Part shown: one piece after another, positions 6,352 through 14,108 of the stretch | How positions within the stretch are numbered: the first letter of the stretch is position 1 | Layout: each line of letters opens with the position of its first letter | From: Holdemanella hominis | Lineage (GTDB): Bacteria; Bacillota_I; Bacilli_A; Erysipelotrichales; Erysipelotrichaceae | Direction of reading: 5' to 3' | Assembly: GCF_014306155.1 (NCBI RefSeq) | Contig: NZ_JACRWH010000043.1 | Coordinates: 1 to 18,170, forward strand | DNA length: 18,170 nt | Made by a program: the position numbers and the translations under genes | Notes under the pieces: model-generated | Seen by the model: the letters and a program-made list of their open reading frames with translations, nothing else | Told to the model about the DNA's origin: nothing | The model's database searches: none

Positions 6352-7581
6352 ATGAATTTAAAAGAAAAATATGCAGACTTAATTGTTCGTTCGGGCTTGA
6401 ATGTTCAAAAAGATCAAATAGTAGTTGTTCGTGCTAACGTAGAAATGAATGAATTTGTTCGTTTGATTGTGAAATCATGTTTTGATGTTGGCGCAAAAGA
6501 TGTAATTGTTCGCTATAGTGATGATGAAATCAATCGTATGAGATATCTTTCAGGTAATTGTATGCCTTATGATTATGAAGCTTTATTCCATAATGAAACG
6601 GCTGAAAAGGGAGCTTGTTATTTGAGCTTAGTTGGTGAAGATCCTGATGGAATGAAGGGGGTAGAGCCAAAATTAATGGCAAATTATCGAAAGGCATTAA
6701 GAGGAATGACACAGCCATATCGTGATAAATTGGATTATATGCATGCAGCATGGTGTGTGGCCAGTGTTCCAACTATGGCTTGGGCTAAAAAGGTATATCC
6801 AGAATCAGAAGATGCATTATCTGATTTGTGGAATGCAGTATTAAAAATTAGTCGTGTAGACGAAAAGGATGCCAATGAAAACTGGAACGAGCATCGTGCA
6901 TCTTTTGATAAGCGAGTCCATATTTTAAATCATTTAGATATCGAAAGTGTTCATTATACAAATTCTTTAGGAACGGATTTAGTAGTTGAACTTCCAGAAG
7001 GTTATGTATTTGCAGGTGGAGGATCCTTTTTAGATAATGGTAACTACTATTTCCCAAATATTCCTACAGAAGAAATTTTTTCTGCACCTAAAAAGACGGG
7101 TGTAAATGGTAAATTATATAGTGCTTTACCTTTGGCTTACAATGGTGCAATCGTAAAAGATTTCTGGTTTGAATTTAAGGATGGGCAAGTTGTGGATTAT
7201 GATGCCAAAGAAGGAAAAGAGGTTTTGACTAGTATTTTAGAAACGGATGAAGGGTCAAAATATCTTGGTGAAATTGCCTTAGTTCCTTATGGATCGCCTA
7301 TTAGTGCATTGGATACTTTGTTTTATGAAACACTGATTGATGAAAATGCTTCATGTCATTTTGCCTTGGGTGCAAGCTATAATGAATGCATTGAAAAAGG
7401 TTTAGAAATGAGTGAAGAAGAATTGTTGGAACATGGTATGAATCAATCGTTTACGCATGTAGATTTCATGGTAGGAACCAGTGATTTATCGATTGAAGCT
7501 ACATTAAAAAATGGTAAAAAGATCCATATTTTCAAGAATGGTAAATACACAAGTGAATTTGACGAATATACATTAAATTAG
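6352..7581 (+). CDS. M29-family aminopeptidase (AmpS/PepS type)
   Basis: A 409-residue cytosolic metallo-aminopeptidase, the usual length for peptidase family M29. The N-terminal domain (KYADLIVRSGLNVQKDQIVVVRANVE) matches the family. In the C-terminal domain the two-metal site ligands are recognisable: PTEEIFSAP (Glu240/241), GEIALVP (Glu307), FYETLIDENASCHFALG (Glu326, His336) and FTHVDFMVG (His369, Asp371). The enzyme removes N-terminal residues from peptides, with broad specificity in known members. It is expressed from its own promoter and is probably co-transcribed with the gene 27 nt downstream, since no terminator lies between them. Confidence 0.9.
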   Translation: MNLKEKYADLIVRSGLNVQKDQIVVVRANVEMNEFVRLIVKSCFDVGAKDVIVRYSDDEINRMRYLSGNCMPYDYEALFHNETAEKGACYLSLVGEDPDGMKGVEPKLMANYRKALRGMTQPYRDKLDYMHAAWCVASVPTMAWAKKVYPESEDALSDLWNAVLKISRVDEKDANENWNEHRASFDKRVHILNHLDIESVHYTNSLGTDLVVELPEGYVFAGGGSFLDNGNYYFPNIPTEEIFSAPKKTGVNGKLYSALPLAYNGAIVKDFWFEFKDGQVVDYDAKEGKEVLTSILETDEGSKYLGEIALVPYGSPISALDTLFYETLIDENASCHFALGASYNECIEKGLEMSEEELLEHGMNQSFTHVDFMVGTSDLSIEATLKNGKKIHIFKNGKYTSEFDEYTLN

Positions 7582-7608
7582 TACAATATTATAATTGGAG
7601 GGATATTT

Positions 7609-8901
7609 ATGGCAAATGAAAATGAAAAGAATCCCAGTGCTTTAGAAGAGCTTAGACGTCTAAAAAGAACGGATCGAATTAAATCTTTAGATATACATGA
7701 ACCAGAATTACATGATTTTAATGCTGAAAACATTTTCCATATTGATGAAGAGCCAGAAAAGAAGACCATCTTTGGAAAACGAAGCGCAAGAACACATGTA
7801 AAAATCAATGAGAATATTTTTGACGATGAAGTTGCAGAGTCAGTAGATATCACACCTAGTACTTCAATTGAAGAAGTAGAGGCACCTATTGAAAAGCATG
7901 TTGTGGAAGAGCCAAAAGTAGATGATAAGCCATTGGTTGAAGAAAAAACAAAATTCATTGAAGAAAAACCAAAAGTGGTTGAAGAACCTGAAAAGATTGT
8001 TGTTGAAAAATTGGATGTTGATGATGATTTTACAACAGAATCAATTGAAAACGAATTAAAGTCTTTTAATGCGAAACCAATTGAGGAAGAACAACCAGTT
8101 CAAGAAGTATTGGATGATGAAGAAGATTTTGAGGACGAATATGTGGATGACGATGAAGGTGAAGATGAAGATCTTTATGAGGAAAGAAAGAAATTCTTAT
8201 ATGCGGAATATCCAAAAATAGAACAATATCTTCAAGATAAATCTAGTGAAGGTTATCACTTTGTGCGTCAAGAAGGAAAGAAATATTTCTTTAGAAAAGG
8301 TCAGCCCAAAACGTATTATTATTCTATGAACTATTTTGTGGATGAGCCAGATGCAGATCAATGGCGCGAGTGGGAATCTGATGGATGGAAATTGGTTTCT
8401 AAATCAGATGGTAAAAAGAAAAGTGATGCGGGTTGGTTTACTTTTAGAAATGAAGAAGAAGATGGAGAATATCGTAAAGAAATTGATAATGATTCAGAAA
8501 AATTCCGTTTCTTTAAGAAATATTCAAGTTCATGTCGCTCAACAATGTTCTTAGTGTTTATTTGTATGGCATGTTGCGTTGTGACAGGACTATTACAAGT
8601 GTATTTCCAAGGCTATTTAGCAGGAATCGTATTATGCGCAGGTCTATTCTTAATTTCATTTATTGTATTCTGCATGTATGGCAGAATGCTTAGAAAATCC
8701 AAGAAGAGGGCTCGTGAATTAAAATCTAAATTAAGGATTCGTGAAAGTCGTGCAATCGAAGAAAGTAAAGATTTCTATGATACTTCTGAAAGTGAAGAAG
8801 AATTAGATACAGATTGGAACACTTTAGAACAGCATACGGGTAAAGAAAAGAAACATCTATTCAGACGTGTAGATCGTGAAGATGATGAGGATGAAGAGTA
8901 A
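7609..8901 (+). CDS. Acidic DUF2812-like membrane protein of unknown function
   Basis: A 430-residue protein in four parts. Residues 1-100 are polar. Residues about 100-195 are low-complexity, rich in Glu, Lys, Pro and Val (repeats of the VEEKPKVVEEPE kind), ending in an almost purely acidic run (about 167-192). Residues about 205-285 contain YFFRKG, YYSMNYFVD, WREWESDGWKLVSK and GWFTFRN, which resembles DUF2812. Two membrane helices (about 312-333 and 337-358) follow, then a charged C-terminal tail with a second acidic run. DUF2812 proteins are often encoded near PadR regulators, but none is seen here. GGAGGG lies ahead of the ATG, 27 nt after the peptidase gene. I do not know its function; the disordered acidic N-terminus would face the cytosol if both termini are inside. 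Confidence 0.7.
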   Translation: MANENEKNPSALEELRRLKRTDRIKSLDIHEPELHDFNAENIFHIDEEPEKKTIFGKRSARTHVKINENIFDDEVAESVDITPSTSIEEVEAPIEKHVVEEPKVDDKPLVEEKTKFIEEKPKVVEEPEKIVVEKLDVDDDFTTESIENELKSFNAKPIEEEQPVQEVLDDEEDFEDEYVDDDEGEDEDLYEERKKFLYAEYPKIEQYLQDKSSEGYHFVRQEGKKYFFRKGQPKTYYYSMNYFVDEPDADQWREWESDGWKLVSKSDGKKKSDAGWFTFRNEEEDGEYRKEIDNDSEKFRFFKKYSSSCRSTMFLVFICMACCVVTGLLQVYFQGYLAGIVLCAGLFLISFIVFCMYGRMLRKSKKRARELKSKLRIRESRAIEESKDFYDTSESEEELDTDWNTLEQHTGKEKKHLFRRVDREDDEDEE

Positions 8902-8927
8902 AAAGGAGGCAAATTTTGCCTCCTTTT
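8901..8927. terminator. Bidirectional terminator between convergent genes
   Basis: AAAAGGAGGC 8901-8910 pairs with GCCTCCTTTT 8918-8927 around AAATTTT. U-rich ends are available on both strands. It overlaps the last base of the upstream stop codon and the stop codon of the minus-strand regulator, so it ends both. Confidence 0.85.
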
Positions 8928-9681
8928 AAACTGTCATAATTTGTACATATTGTTTGTAGTGTGATAAAACTTCATCATCAATGGTGTTGTCGGTAATTAA
9001 AGTGTCAAAGTTAAATAGATCATAATAAATATAGAAGTCGGCACGGTTGAATTTCTTGTTGTCGGCCAATAGATATTTATTTTTAGAATTATCTAATGCG
9101 ATCTGTTGCGATTCACCTTCCTCTAATGAATAGGTTGTGATAGATGAATTGTAGATTCCGTTACAACTGATAAAGGATTTATTATATTTTAATTTACCCA
9201 ATACTAAATTTGTGATAGGACCCACAAATGTATTTGTGTTATCTCTGTAATCACCGCCAGTTAGTATGACTTCAGTAGGAGCGTGATTCACTAATATATT
9301 AAATACGGCAAGGCTATTTGTGATAACGCGAATGTTTCTTCCTGTTAGTTGTTCAGCCAAAAATTGAATGGTTGTACCAGGACCTAAAAAAATAGATTCT
9401 CCTTCTGAAATAAGAGTTGCTGCTTTATGGGCAATTCTCTTTTTTTCTTCAATTTGCACAGACGATTTTTCAATGTGACTTAATTCGTGGTCCATTGAAA
9501 AAGAAAGGCTTTGTGCTCCACCATGAACTCTAAGTAATTTTCCGGATTTTTCTAATTCATCCAAATCTCTTCTTGCGGTCATATCCGACACACCTAATTC
9601 ATCCATGATTTCTTGAATGGTAATGATTCCATTTTGATTTACTTTATGTGCAATTTTTACTAAACGTTCTTTTTTTAACAT
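8926..9681 (-). CDS. lacR: DeoR-family repressor, lacR-like
   Basis: A 251-residue regulator. The N-terminal winged helix (LKKERLVKIAHKV, then VSDMTARRDLDELEKSGKL and RVHGGA) is the DeoR signature. The C-terminal DeoR sensor domain includes GESIFLGPGTTIQFLAEQL, VITNSLAVFNIL, VILTGG and LEEGESQQIAL, and normally binds a phosphosugar. A longer frame begins at 9714, but AAAAGGA sits 7 nt ahead of the ATG at 9681, and the shorter start gives the family's normal N-terminus. It is divergent from lacFEG. Inverted-repeat operators between them suggest it represses itself, the lac operon and the gal operon. In known systems the inducer is tagatose 6-phosphate or galactose 6-phosphate; here galactose 6-phosphate seems likelier, since no tagatose genes are visible. 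The gene symbol is by context. Confidence 0.85.
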   Translation of the reverse strand: MLKKERLVKIAHKVNQNGIITIQEIMDELGVSDMTARRDLDELEKSGKLLRVHGGAQSLSFSMDHELSHIEKSSVQIEEKKRIAHKAATLISEGESIFLGPGTTIQFLAEQLTGRNIRVITNSLAVFNILVNHAPTEVILTGGDYRDNTNTFVGPITNLVLGKLKYNKSFISCNGIYNSSITTYSLEEGESQQIALDNSKNKYLLADNKKFNRADFYIYYDLFNFDTLITDNTIDDEVLSHYKQYVQIMTV

Positions 9682-9697
9682 ATCGATATCCTTTTCT

Positions 9698-9714
9698 ATG
9701 GTAAACGATACCAT
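9698..9714. promoter_or_regulatory. 17-bp palindrome at the lacR start of transcription
   Basis: ATGGTA (9698-9703) and TACCAT (9709-9714) are inverse complements around AACGA, in the lacR leader/-10 region. Its core GTAAACGATA (9701-9710) recurs exactly at 9871-9880 in the lacF leader. The CG-centred shape resembles LacI/CcpA-family sites more than the AT-rich repeats upstream. Candidate extra operator only. Confidence 0.4.
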
Positions 9715-9733
9715 TTCAAATATATTTAGTCAA
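9705..9733 (-). promoter_or_regulatory. Promoter of lacR
   Basis: Read on the minus strand: -35 TTGACT (9733-9728), 17-nt spacer and a weak -10 TATCGT (9710-9705). The -35 is within TATGTTGA on that strand, the mirror of the same word at the lac promoter -35 (9832-9839). Confidence 0.5.
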
Positions 9734-9750
9734 CATAATACAAACAAAAA

Positions 9751-9829
9751 CAAACACTTTTTATTAAAATATTACTTAAATGCTACATAAATGTTTTAAA
9801 ATGTTTGAATAAGTGATAAAAAGTGTTTG
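9751..9829. promoter_or_regulatory. Long-arm inverted repeat, probable LacR operator pair
   Basis: CAAACACTTTTTAT (9751-9764) and ATAAAAAGTGTTTG (9816-9829) are perfect 14-bp inverse complements, centred between the divergent lacR and lacF promoters. Further out, TCAACATA (9730-9737) mirrors TATGTTGA (9832-9839). A third GTTTGAATA lies at 9803-9811. The symmetry suits a DeoR-family protein bound at both promoters, perhaps with a DNA loop (about 65 bp between arm starts). Confidence 0.6.
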
Positions 9830-9835
9830 AATATG

Positions 9836-9864
9836 TTGACAAATGATTAGAAAACGCTTACACT
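9836..9864 (+). promoter_or_regulatory. lac operon promoter
   Basis: Perfect -35 TTGACA (9836-9841), 17-nt spacer and -10 TACACT (9859-9864). The 18-nt word ending in this -35 (9824-9841) is identical at 14068-14085 ahead of the gal operon. Start is predicted near 9871. Confidence 0.75.
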
Positions 9865-9866
9865 AA
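9850..9866. promoter_or_regulatory. CcpA cre site in the lac promoter
   Basis: On the minus strand this reads TGTAAGCGTTTTC, close to the cre consensus TGWAANCGNTNWCA. It overlaps the spacer and -10, so CcpA binding would repress lac genes when a preferred sugar is present. The same 17 bases occur at 14094-14110. Confidence 0.7.
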
Positions 9867-9908
9867 TGATGTAAACGATAAGGCCACATCGTAAAAGGAG
9901 AAAAGAAA

Positions 9909-10229
9909 ATGACTAAAGATGAGTTAAGTATGGTTGGATTTGAAATAGTTGCATATTCAGGAGATGCAAGAAGCACATTGTTATCATTGTTGAAAGAAAT
10001 GCGTGCGGGTAATTTTGAACATGTTGAGGAGAAATTAAAAGAAGCCGATGAAAATATTAATTTAGCACACCAGTCTCAAACAAAGATCTTACAACAAGAG
10101 GCTAGAGGAGAAGACATGGAAATGGGATTCATTTTCATTCATGGGCAAGATCACTTGATGACAACGATTTTATTGCGCGATATTGTAGATGATTTTATTA
10201 ATTTATATGAAGAAAGAGGAAATAAATAA
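9909..10229 (+). CDS. lacF: PTS lactose-specific EIIA component
   Basis: A 106-residue all-helical PTS IIA of the lactose/chitobiose family. The active-site region IHGQDHLMTTILL is nearly identical to that of known LacF proteins: His78 takes phosphate from HPr, and Asp81 is the conserved metal ligand of the trimer. The N-terminal GFEIVAYSGDARS and the HQSQT region also match. It passes phosphate to the IIB domain of the next gene. AAAAGGAG precedes the ATG. The stop overlaps the ATG of lacE by one base (TAATG), so the two are translationally coupled. Expression is expected to be controlled by LacR and CcpA. Confidence 0.93.
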   Translation: MTKDELSMVGFEIVAYSGDARSTLLSLLKEMRAGNFEHVEEKLKEADENINLAHQSQTKILQQEARGEDMEMGFIFIHGQDHLMTTILLRDIVDDFINLYEERGNK

Positions 10230-11893
10230 TGTTAAACGGGGTTATTAAGCAAATTGAAAAAGGAAAACCTTTCTTTGATAAGATTGCACAAAATATTTAT
10301 TTAGGAGCTGTTCGTGATGGTTTCTTAACTGCAATGCCAGCCATCCTATTTTCAAGTGTATTTATTCTAGCTGCATCGATTCCAGAAATCTTTGGAATTG
10401 TATTACCAGCTACAGTTTCAGATTGGTTATGGAAAGTGTATAACTACTCAATGGGTGTTGTTGGTTTATTGGTTGCGGCTACTACAGCTCGTTGTTTAGC
10501 TGAAAGTATGAATCGTAGAATGCCTAAAAACAAAGTTATTAATACAACAAGTGTTATGTTGGCAAGTATTGTTGGATTTATGTTGTTAGCTGTTTCAAAT
10601 GTAGATGGCGGTATTTCAACTACATATTTAGGAACAAAAGGCTTATTAGCTTCATTTATTTCAGCATTCATTACTGTAAATATGTATAAATTCTGTGTTA
10701 TTAAAGATGTTACAATTCACATGCCAAAAGAAGTGCCAGGTACTATTTCTCAAATGTTTAGAGATGTATTCCCATTCTCATTCTCAGTTTTAGTATGTGT
10801 ATTGATTGATGTGGCATGTAGAACTGCATTTAATTATACTTTTGCCGAAGCTATTATCACATTGCTTCAACCATTATTTACTGCTGCCGATGGATATTTA
10901 GGAATCTGTATTATTTGGGGTGCTATGGCATTGTTCTGGTTTGTAGGTGTACACGGACCAAGTATTGTAGAACCAGCTATTGCAGCTATTATTTATGCTA
11001 ACGTAGATGCAAACTTAGCGTTATTCAAAGCTGGTGAACAAGCCTCTAACGTATTAACTGTAGGACTTGGAAACTTCGTAGGAACAATGGGAGGAACTGG
11101 AGCTACCCTTGTAGTACCATTCTTATTCATGTTGTTCGCAAAATCAAAACAATTAAAAGCTGTTGGTAAGACAACATTTGTTCCAGTATGTTTTGCGGTA
11201 AATGAACCATTGTTATTCGCTACACCAATTGTATTGAATCCATATTTCTTCATTCCATTCTTGATTACTCCAATGATCAACGTATCATTGTTCAAATTCT
11301 TTGTGGACGTATTAAAAATGAATTCATTCATCTACGTATTACCATGGGCAACACCAGCTCCAATTGGATTGATCTTAGGTACAGGAATTAGTTTATTAGC
11401 TGTTGTATTAGCTGTTGTATTAATTGTTGTAGATGGAATTGTTTACTTACCATTTATTAAGGCATATGATGCAACTTTACTACAAGAAGAAAAAGAAAAA
11501 GAGGCATTAGATGCTTTAGAAGAACAAGTTAAAAAAGAAGAAGCTAAAGAAATTCAACCTTTAAGTTTAAATAAAAATATTAATGTATTAGTATTATGCG
11601 TAGGTGCTGGAACATCAGCTATGTTTGCCAATGCAGTTAAAGAAGGTGCAGAAATTGAAAATCTTCCAATTGATGCAACCGCAAGTGCATATGGTTCACA
11701 TTATGATATCTTGAAAGATTATGACATTGTTGTATTATCACCACAAGTACAATCGCATTTAGAAGAAGTGCAACAAGATGCTTCTAAATATGGTACTAAA
11801 GTTGTCGCAACAAAGGGTGCACAATATATTAAATTAACTCGTGATCCAAAGGGTGCTGTTGAATTTATTTGTGAACAAGTAAAGGAAGGATAA
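10229..11893 (+). CDS. lacE: PTS lactose-specific EIICB permease
   Basis: A 554-residue fused permease. The IIC domain (about 1-430) has many membrane helices and the family's conserved GVHGPSIVEPAIA and AVNEPLLFATPIVLNP stretches; the Glu in NEP contributes to sugar binding. A charged linker (EEKEKEALDALEEQ) leads to the IIB domain (about 450-554), with phospho-acceptor Cys457 in VLCVGAGTSAMFANA. Fusion of C and B is typical of lactose permeases rather than cellobiose ones, where they are usually separate. It imports lactose as lactose 6'-phosphate. Four nt separate it from lacG. Lactose as substrate is supported by the neighbours; related beta-galactosides remain possible. Confidence 0.93.
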   Translation: MLNGVIKQIEKGKPFFDKIAQNIYLGAVRDGFLTAMPAILFSSVFILAASIPEIFGIVLPATVSDWLWKVYNYSMGVVGLLVAATTARCLAESMNRRMPKNKVINTTSVMLASIVGFMLLAVSNVDGGISTTYLGTKGLLASFISAFITVNMYKFCVIKDVTIHMPKEVPGTISQMFRDVFPFSFSVLVCVLIDVACRTAFNYTFAEAIITLLQPLFTAADGYLGICIIWGAMALFWFVGVHGPSIVEPAIAAIIYANVDANLALFKAGEQASNVLTVGLGNFVGTMGGTGATLVVPFLFMLFAKSKQLKAVGKTTFVPVCFAVNEPLLFATPIVLNPYFFIPFLITPMINVSLFKFFVDVLKMNSFIYVLPWATPAPIGLILGTGISLLAVVLAVVLIVVDGIVYLPFIKAYDATLLQEEKEKEALDALEEQVKKEEAKEIQPLSLNKNINVLVLCVGAGTSAMFANAVKEGAEIENLPIDATASAYGSHYDILKDYDIVVLSPQVQSHLEEVQQDASKYGTKVVATKGAQYIKLTRDPKGAVEFICEQVKEG

Positions 11894-11897
11894 ACGT

Positions 11898-13298
11898 ATG
11901 AAATTTTCGGATGATTTTATTTTCGGAGGTGCTACTGCCGCATATCAATGCGAAGGTAGCACACTCGAATATGGTAAAGGAAAAGTATCTTGGGATGATT
12001 TTCTTGCTAAACAAGGACGTTTTAAAGCAGATCCAGCCAGTGATTTCTATCATCAATATGGACAAGATTTAAAACTATGTAACATGTTTGGTGTCAACGG
12101 AATTCGTATCTCTATTTCATGGGCTAGAATTTTTCCAGAAGGTACTGGAAAAATCAACCAGGAAGGTGTTGATTTCTATCATAGAGTATTTAAGGAATGT
12201 CATAAAAATCATGTAGAGCCATTTGTGACATTACATCATTTTGATACTCCAGATGTACTTTACCAAAAAGGTGATTTCTTGAATCGAGAAACAATCCAGG
12301 CGTTTGTAGAATTTTCAAAATATTGTTTTGAAGAATATAAAGATGAAGTAACGTATTGGTTTACATTCAATGAAATTTGGGCTGTTGCCACAAACACATA
12401 TATTGAGGGAACTTTCCCAAATGGGGAAAAGTATAATATGACGAAAGCTTTCCAGATCATGCATAATATGATGGTGGCACACGCCTTGGCTGTGTTGGAA
12501 TACAAAAAGGCAGGATATAACGGAAAGATTGGTGTTGTACAGTCTTTAGAATATAAATATCCATTTGATGAAAATAATTTGGATGATATCCAGGCTGCAA
12601 AAAATGAAGATGTACTTCAAAATCAATTCTTGTTGGATGCAACATTTAAAGGGTATTATTCAATAGAAACAATGGAAGTTGTGAATCGTTTAGTCAGTAT
12701 TAATAATGGTTCTTTAGAGTTGTTAGATGAAGACTTTGATGTATTAAAACAAGCTGCCCTATTAAATGACTATATGGGTATGAATTATTATCAATCTCGT
12801 TTTATTCAACATTATGAAGGAGAAAATGATATCCACCATAATGGGACAGGAGAGAAGGGAACTTCTAGATTCTGTTTAAAAAATGTAGGACGAAGAATGG
12901 AAAAGGAAGGCATTCCTCGTACAGACTGGGATTGGTTGATTCATCCAGAGAGTATGTTTGATATGTTAGTGCGTATTCGCCAACAATATCCAAACTATAA
13001 AGCAATCTATATCACAGAAAATGGTATGGGATATAAAGATGATTTTGAAGATGGAATTATCGATGATGAACCACGTATTGACTTTATTAGAAGACATTTA
13101 GAATTCACATTAAAAGCGATTGAAGCCGGAGTCAATGTCAAAGGTTATTTTGTCTGGTCACTAATGGATATGTTCTCATGGACAAATGGTTATAACAAGC
13201 GATATGGCTTATTCTATGTAGATTATGAAACGCAGAAGAGATATCCAAAGGCAAGTGCATACTGGTATAAGCGTGTTTCTGAAACTAAAGAGGTTTAG
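11898..13298 (+). CDS. lacG: 6-phospho-beta-galactosidase (GH1)
   Basis: A 466-residue glycoside hydrolase family 1 enzyme, close in length and sequence to known LacG (about 470). The catalytic acid/base is Glu159 in TFNE and the nucleophile is Glu374 in ITENG. The phosphate loop SWTNGYNKRY has Ser427, Lys434 and Tyr436, the S-x6-K-x-Y signature of 6-phospho enzymes. Trp428 after the Ser is the residue that favours galactose 6-phosphate over glucose 6-phosphate in this family. It splits lactose 6'-phosphate to glucose and galactose 6-phosphate in the cytosol. It is followed 2 nt after its stop by the HAD gene, so its product is likely the HAD protein's substrate. Confidence 0.94.
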   Translation: MKFSDDFIFGGATAAYQCEGSTLEYGKGKVSWDDFLAKQGRFKADPASDFYHQYGQDLKLCNMFGVNGIRISISWARIFPEGTGKINQEGVDFYHRVFKECHKNHVEPFVTLHHFDTPDVLYQKGDFLNRETIQAFVEFSKYCFEEYKDEVTYWFTFNEIWAVATNTYIEGTFPNGEKYNMTKAFQIMHNMMVAHALAVLEYKKAGYNGKIGVVQSLEYKYPFDENNLDDIQAAKNEDVLQNQFLLDATFKGYYSIETMEVVNRLVSINNGSLELLDEDFDVLKQAALLNDYMGMNYYQSRFIQHYEGENDIHHNGTGEKGTSRFCLKNVGRRMEKEGIPRTDWDWLIHPESMFDMLVRIRQQYPNYKAIYITENGMGYKDDFEDGIIDDEPRIDFIRRHLEFTLKAIEAGVNVKGYFVWSLMDMFSWTNGYNKRYGLFYVDYETQKRYPKASAYWYKRVSETKEV

Positions 13299-13300
13299 CA

Positions 13301-13957
13301 ATGAAAAGATACAAAGGTGTAATATTTGATTTTAATGGAACATTGTTTTTTGATAATCCAAAACATATTTTGGCATGGTCAAAAATATCGCAAGATATTC
13401 GTCATCATGGAATTGATGAAGAAGAACTTCATGAACATATTAATGGTGTACCAAACAATAAAGTTGTTGAATATATGTTTGGTGGAACGTGTGATCCATC
13501 AGAAATGGAAAAATATTCGCAGTTAAAAGAAGAATATTATCGCCAATTTTGTAAAGAAGATCAGGCAACATTTCATTTAGTAAAGGGAGCTGAAGAATAT
13601 TTTGATTATTTAAAAGAATCAAATATTCCATTTACAATCGCATCCGCATCTATTAAGCCAAATATTGATTTCTTTGTAGAATCGTTTCATCTAGATAAAT
13701 GGATTGAGCCCTCTAGGATTGTCTATGATGATGGAACGTATGAAAATAAGATCGCAATGTTTAAAAAGGCAGCTCATAATATTGGAGTTAAAATTCAAGA
13801 TTGTTTGATTATCGAAGACAGTGTTAGTGGGATTACAAATGCTTATAAAGCAGGATGTCACAATATAGTCGTTGTGGATTCTGCCAATAAAAAAGAAGAA
13901 TACGAAAAGCTTCCTGGAGTTGTACAAGTGATTGATTCTTTTGATAATTTTAAATGA
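13301..13957 (+). CDS. HAD-superfamily hydrolase of the beta-phosphoglucomutase-like type; candidate galactose 6-phosphate phosphatase
   Basis: A 218-residue HAD subfamily I protein with a helical cap. Motif I is DFNGT (nucleophile Asp10, then Asn12 where most phosphatases and mutases have Asp). Motif II is in IASASIKPN (about 108-116), motif III Lys in YENKIAMFKKAA (about 147-158) and motif IV IEDSVSGITNAYKAGC (about 170-185). It is the last gene of lacFEG, 2 nt after lacG and before a terminator, so it should act on a lactose-derived phosphosugar. Because a Leloir operon follows and no tagatose genes are seen, I infer dephosphorylation of galactose 6-phosphate to galactose. The Asn12 change makes normal phosphatase chemistry less certain. 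Alternatives are a detoxifying sugar phosphatase or a mutase. Confidence 0.7.
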   Translation: MKRYKGVIFDFNGTLFFDNPKHILAWSKISQDIRHHGIDEEELHEHINGVPNNKVVEYMFGGTCDPSEMEKYSQLKEEYYRQFCKEDQATFHLVKGAEEYFDYLKESNIPFTIASASIKPNIDFFVESFHLDKWIEPSRIVYDDGTYENKIAMFKKAAHNIGVKIQDCLIIEDSVSGITNAYKAGCHNIVVVDSANKKEEYEKLPGVVQVIDSFDNFK

Positions 13958-13958
13958 G

Positions 13959-13985
13959 AGCCATTCATACCAGAATGGCTTTTTT
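13959..13985 (+). terminator. lac operon terminator
   Basis: AGCCATTC 13959-13966 pairs perfectly with GAATGGCT 13973-13980 around ATACCA, then TTTTT. It begins 2 nt after the HAD stop codon and separates the lac and gal transcripts. Confidence 0.88.
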
Positions 13986-14005
13986 GTATAAATAAAACAT
14001 CAAAT

Positions 14006-14085
14006 AAACAAAAACAAACAAATAATCATTATTTGAAACCTAAATTCAACATCTATGTTTAAATTGTTGTTTGAATATGTTGACA
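14006..14085. promoter_or_regulatory. Operator region of the gal operon, sharing words with the lac operator
   Basis: The 15-nt word AAACAAAAACAAACA (14006-14020) and the 18-nt word TGTTTGAATATGTTGACA (14068-14085) both recur exactly upstream of lac (9742-9756 and 9824-9841). Inside are a palindrome CAAATAAT-C-ATTATTTG (14019-14035) and an inverted pair TCAACAT (14046-14052) / ATGTTGA (14077-14083). This indicates the same DeoR-family repressor controls both operons. The rest of the 320-nt gap between the HAD and galT genes holds the promoter, cre site and a leader in which no riboswitch was recognised. Confidence 0.6.
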
Positions 14086-14108
14086 TGTATGAAGAAAACG
14101 CTTACACT
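14080..14108 (+). promoter_or_regulatory. gal operon promoter
   Basis: Perfect -35 TTGACA (14080-14085), 17-nt spacer, -10 TACACT (14103-14108): the same hexamers and spacing as the lac promoter. The leader to the galT start is about 165 nt, much longer than the lac leader. Confidence 0.75.

Noticed and set aside
7567..7595. TATAAT ahead of the acidic DUF2812-like gene as a promoter
   Set aside because: The start would fall on the ribosome site and the -35 match is poor; co-transcription with the aminopeptidase gene is likelier.
9682..9714. Longer start for the DeoR-family regulator
   Set aside because: It would overlap the promoter and palindrome. The internal ATG has a ribosome site and gives the usual MxKxERLxxI start.
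13326..13526. Alternative frame inside the HAD gene
   Set aside because: It is contained in the HAD gene in another frame, and the HAD frame carries all motifs.
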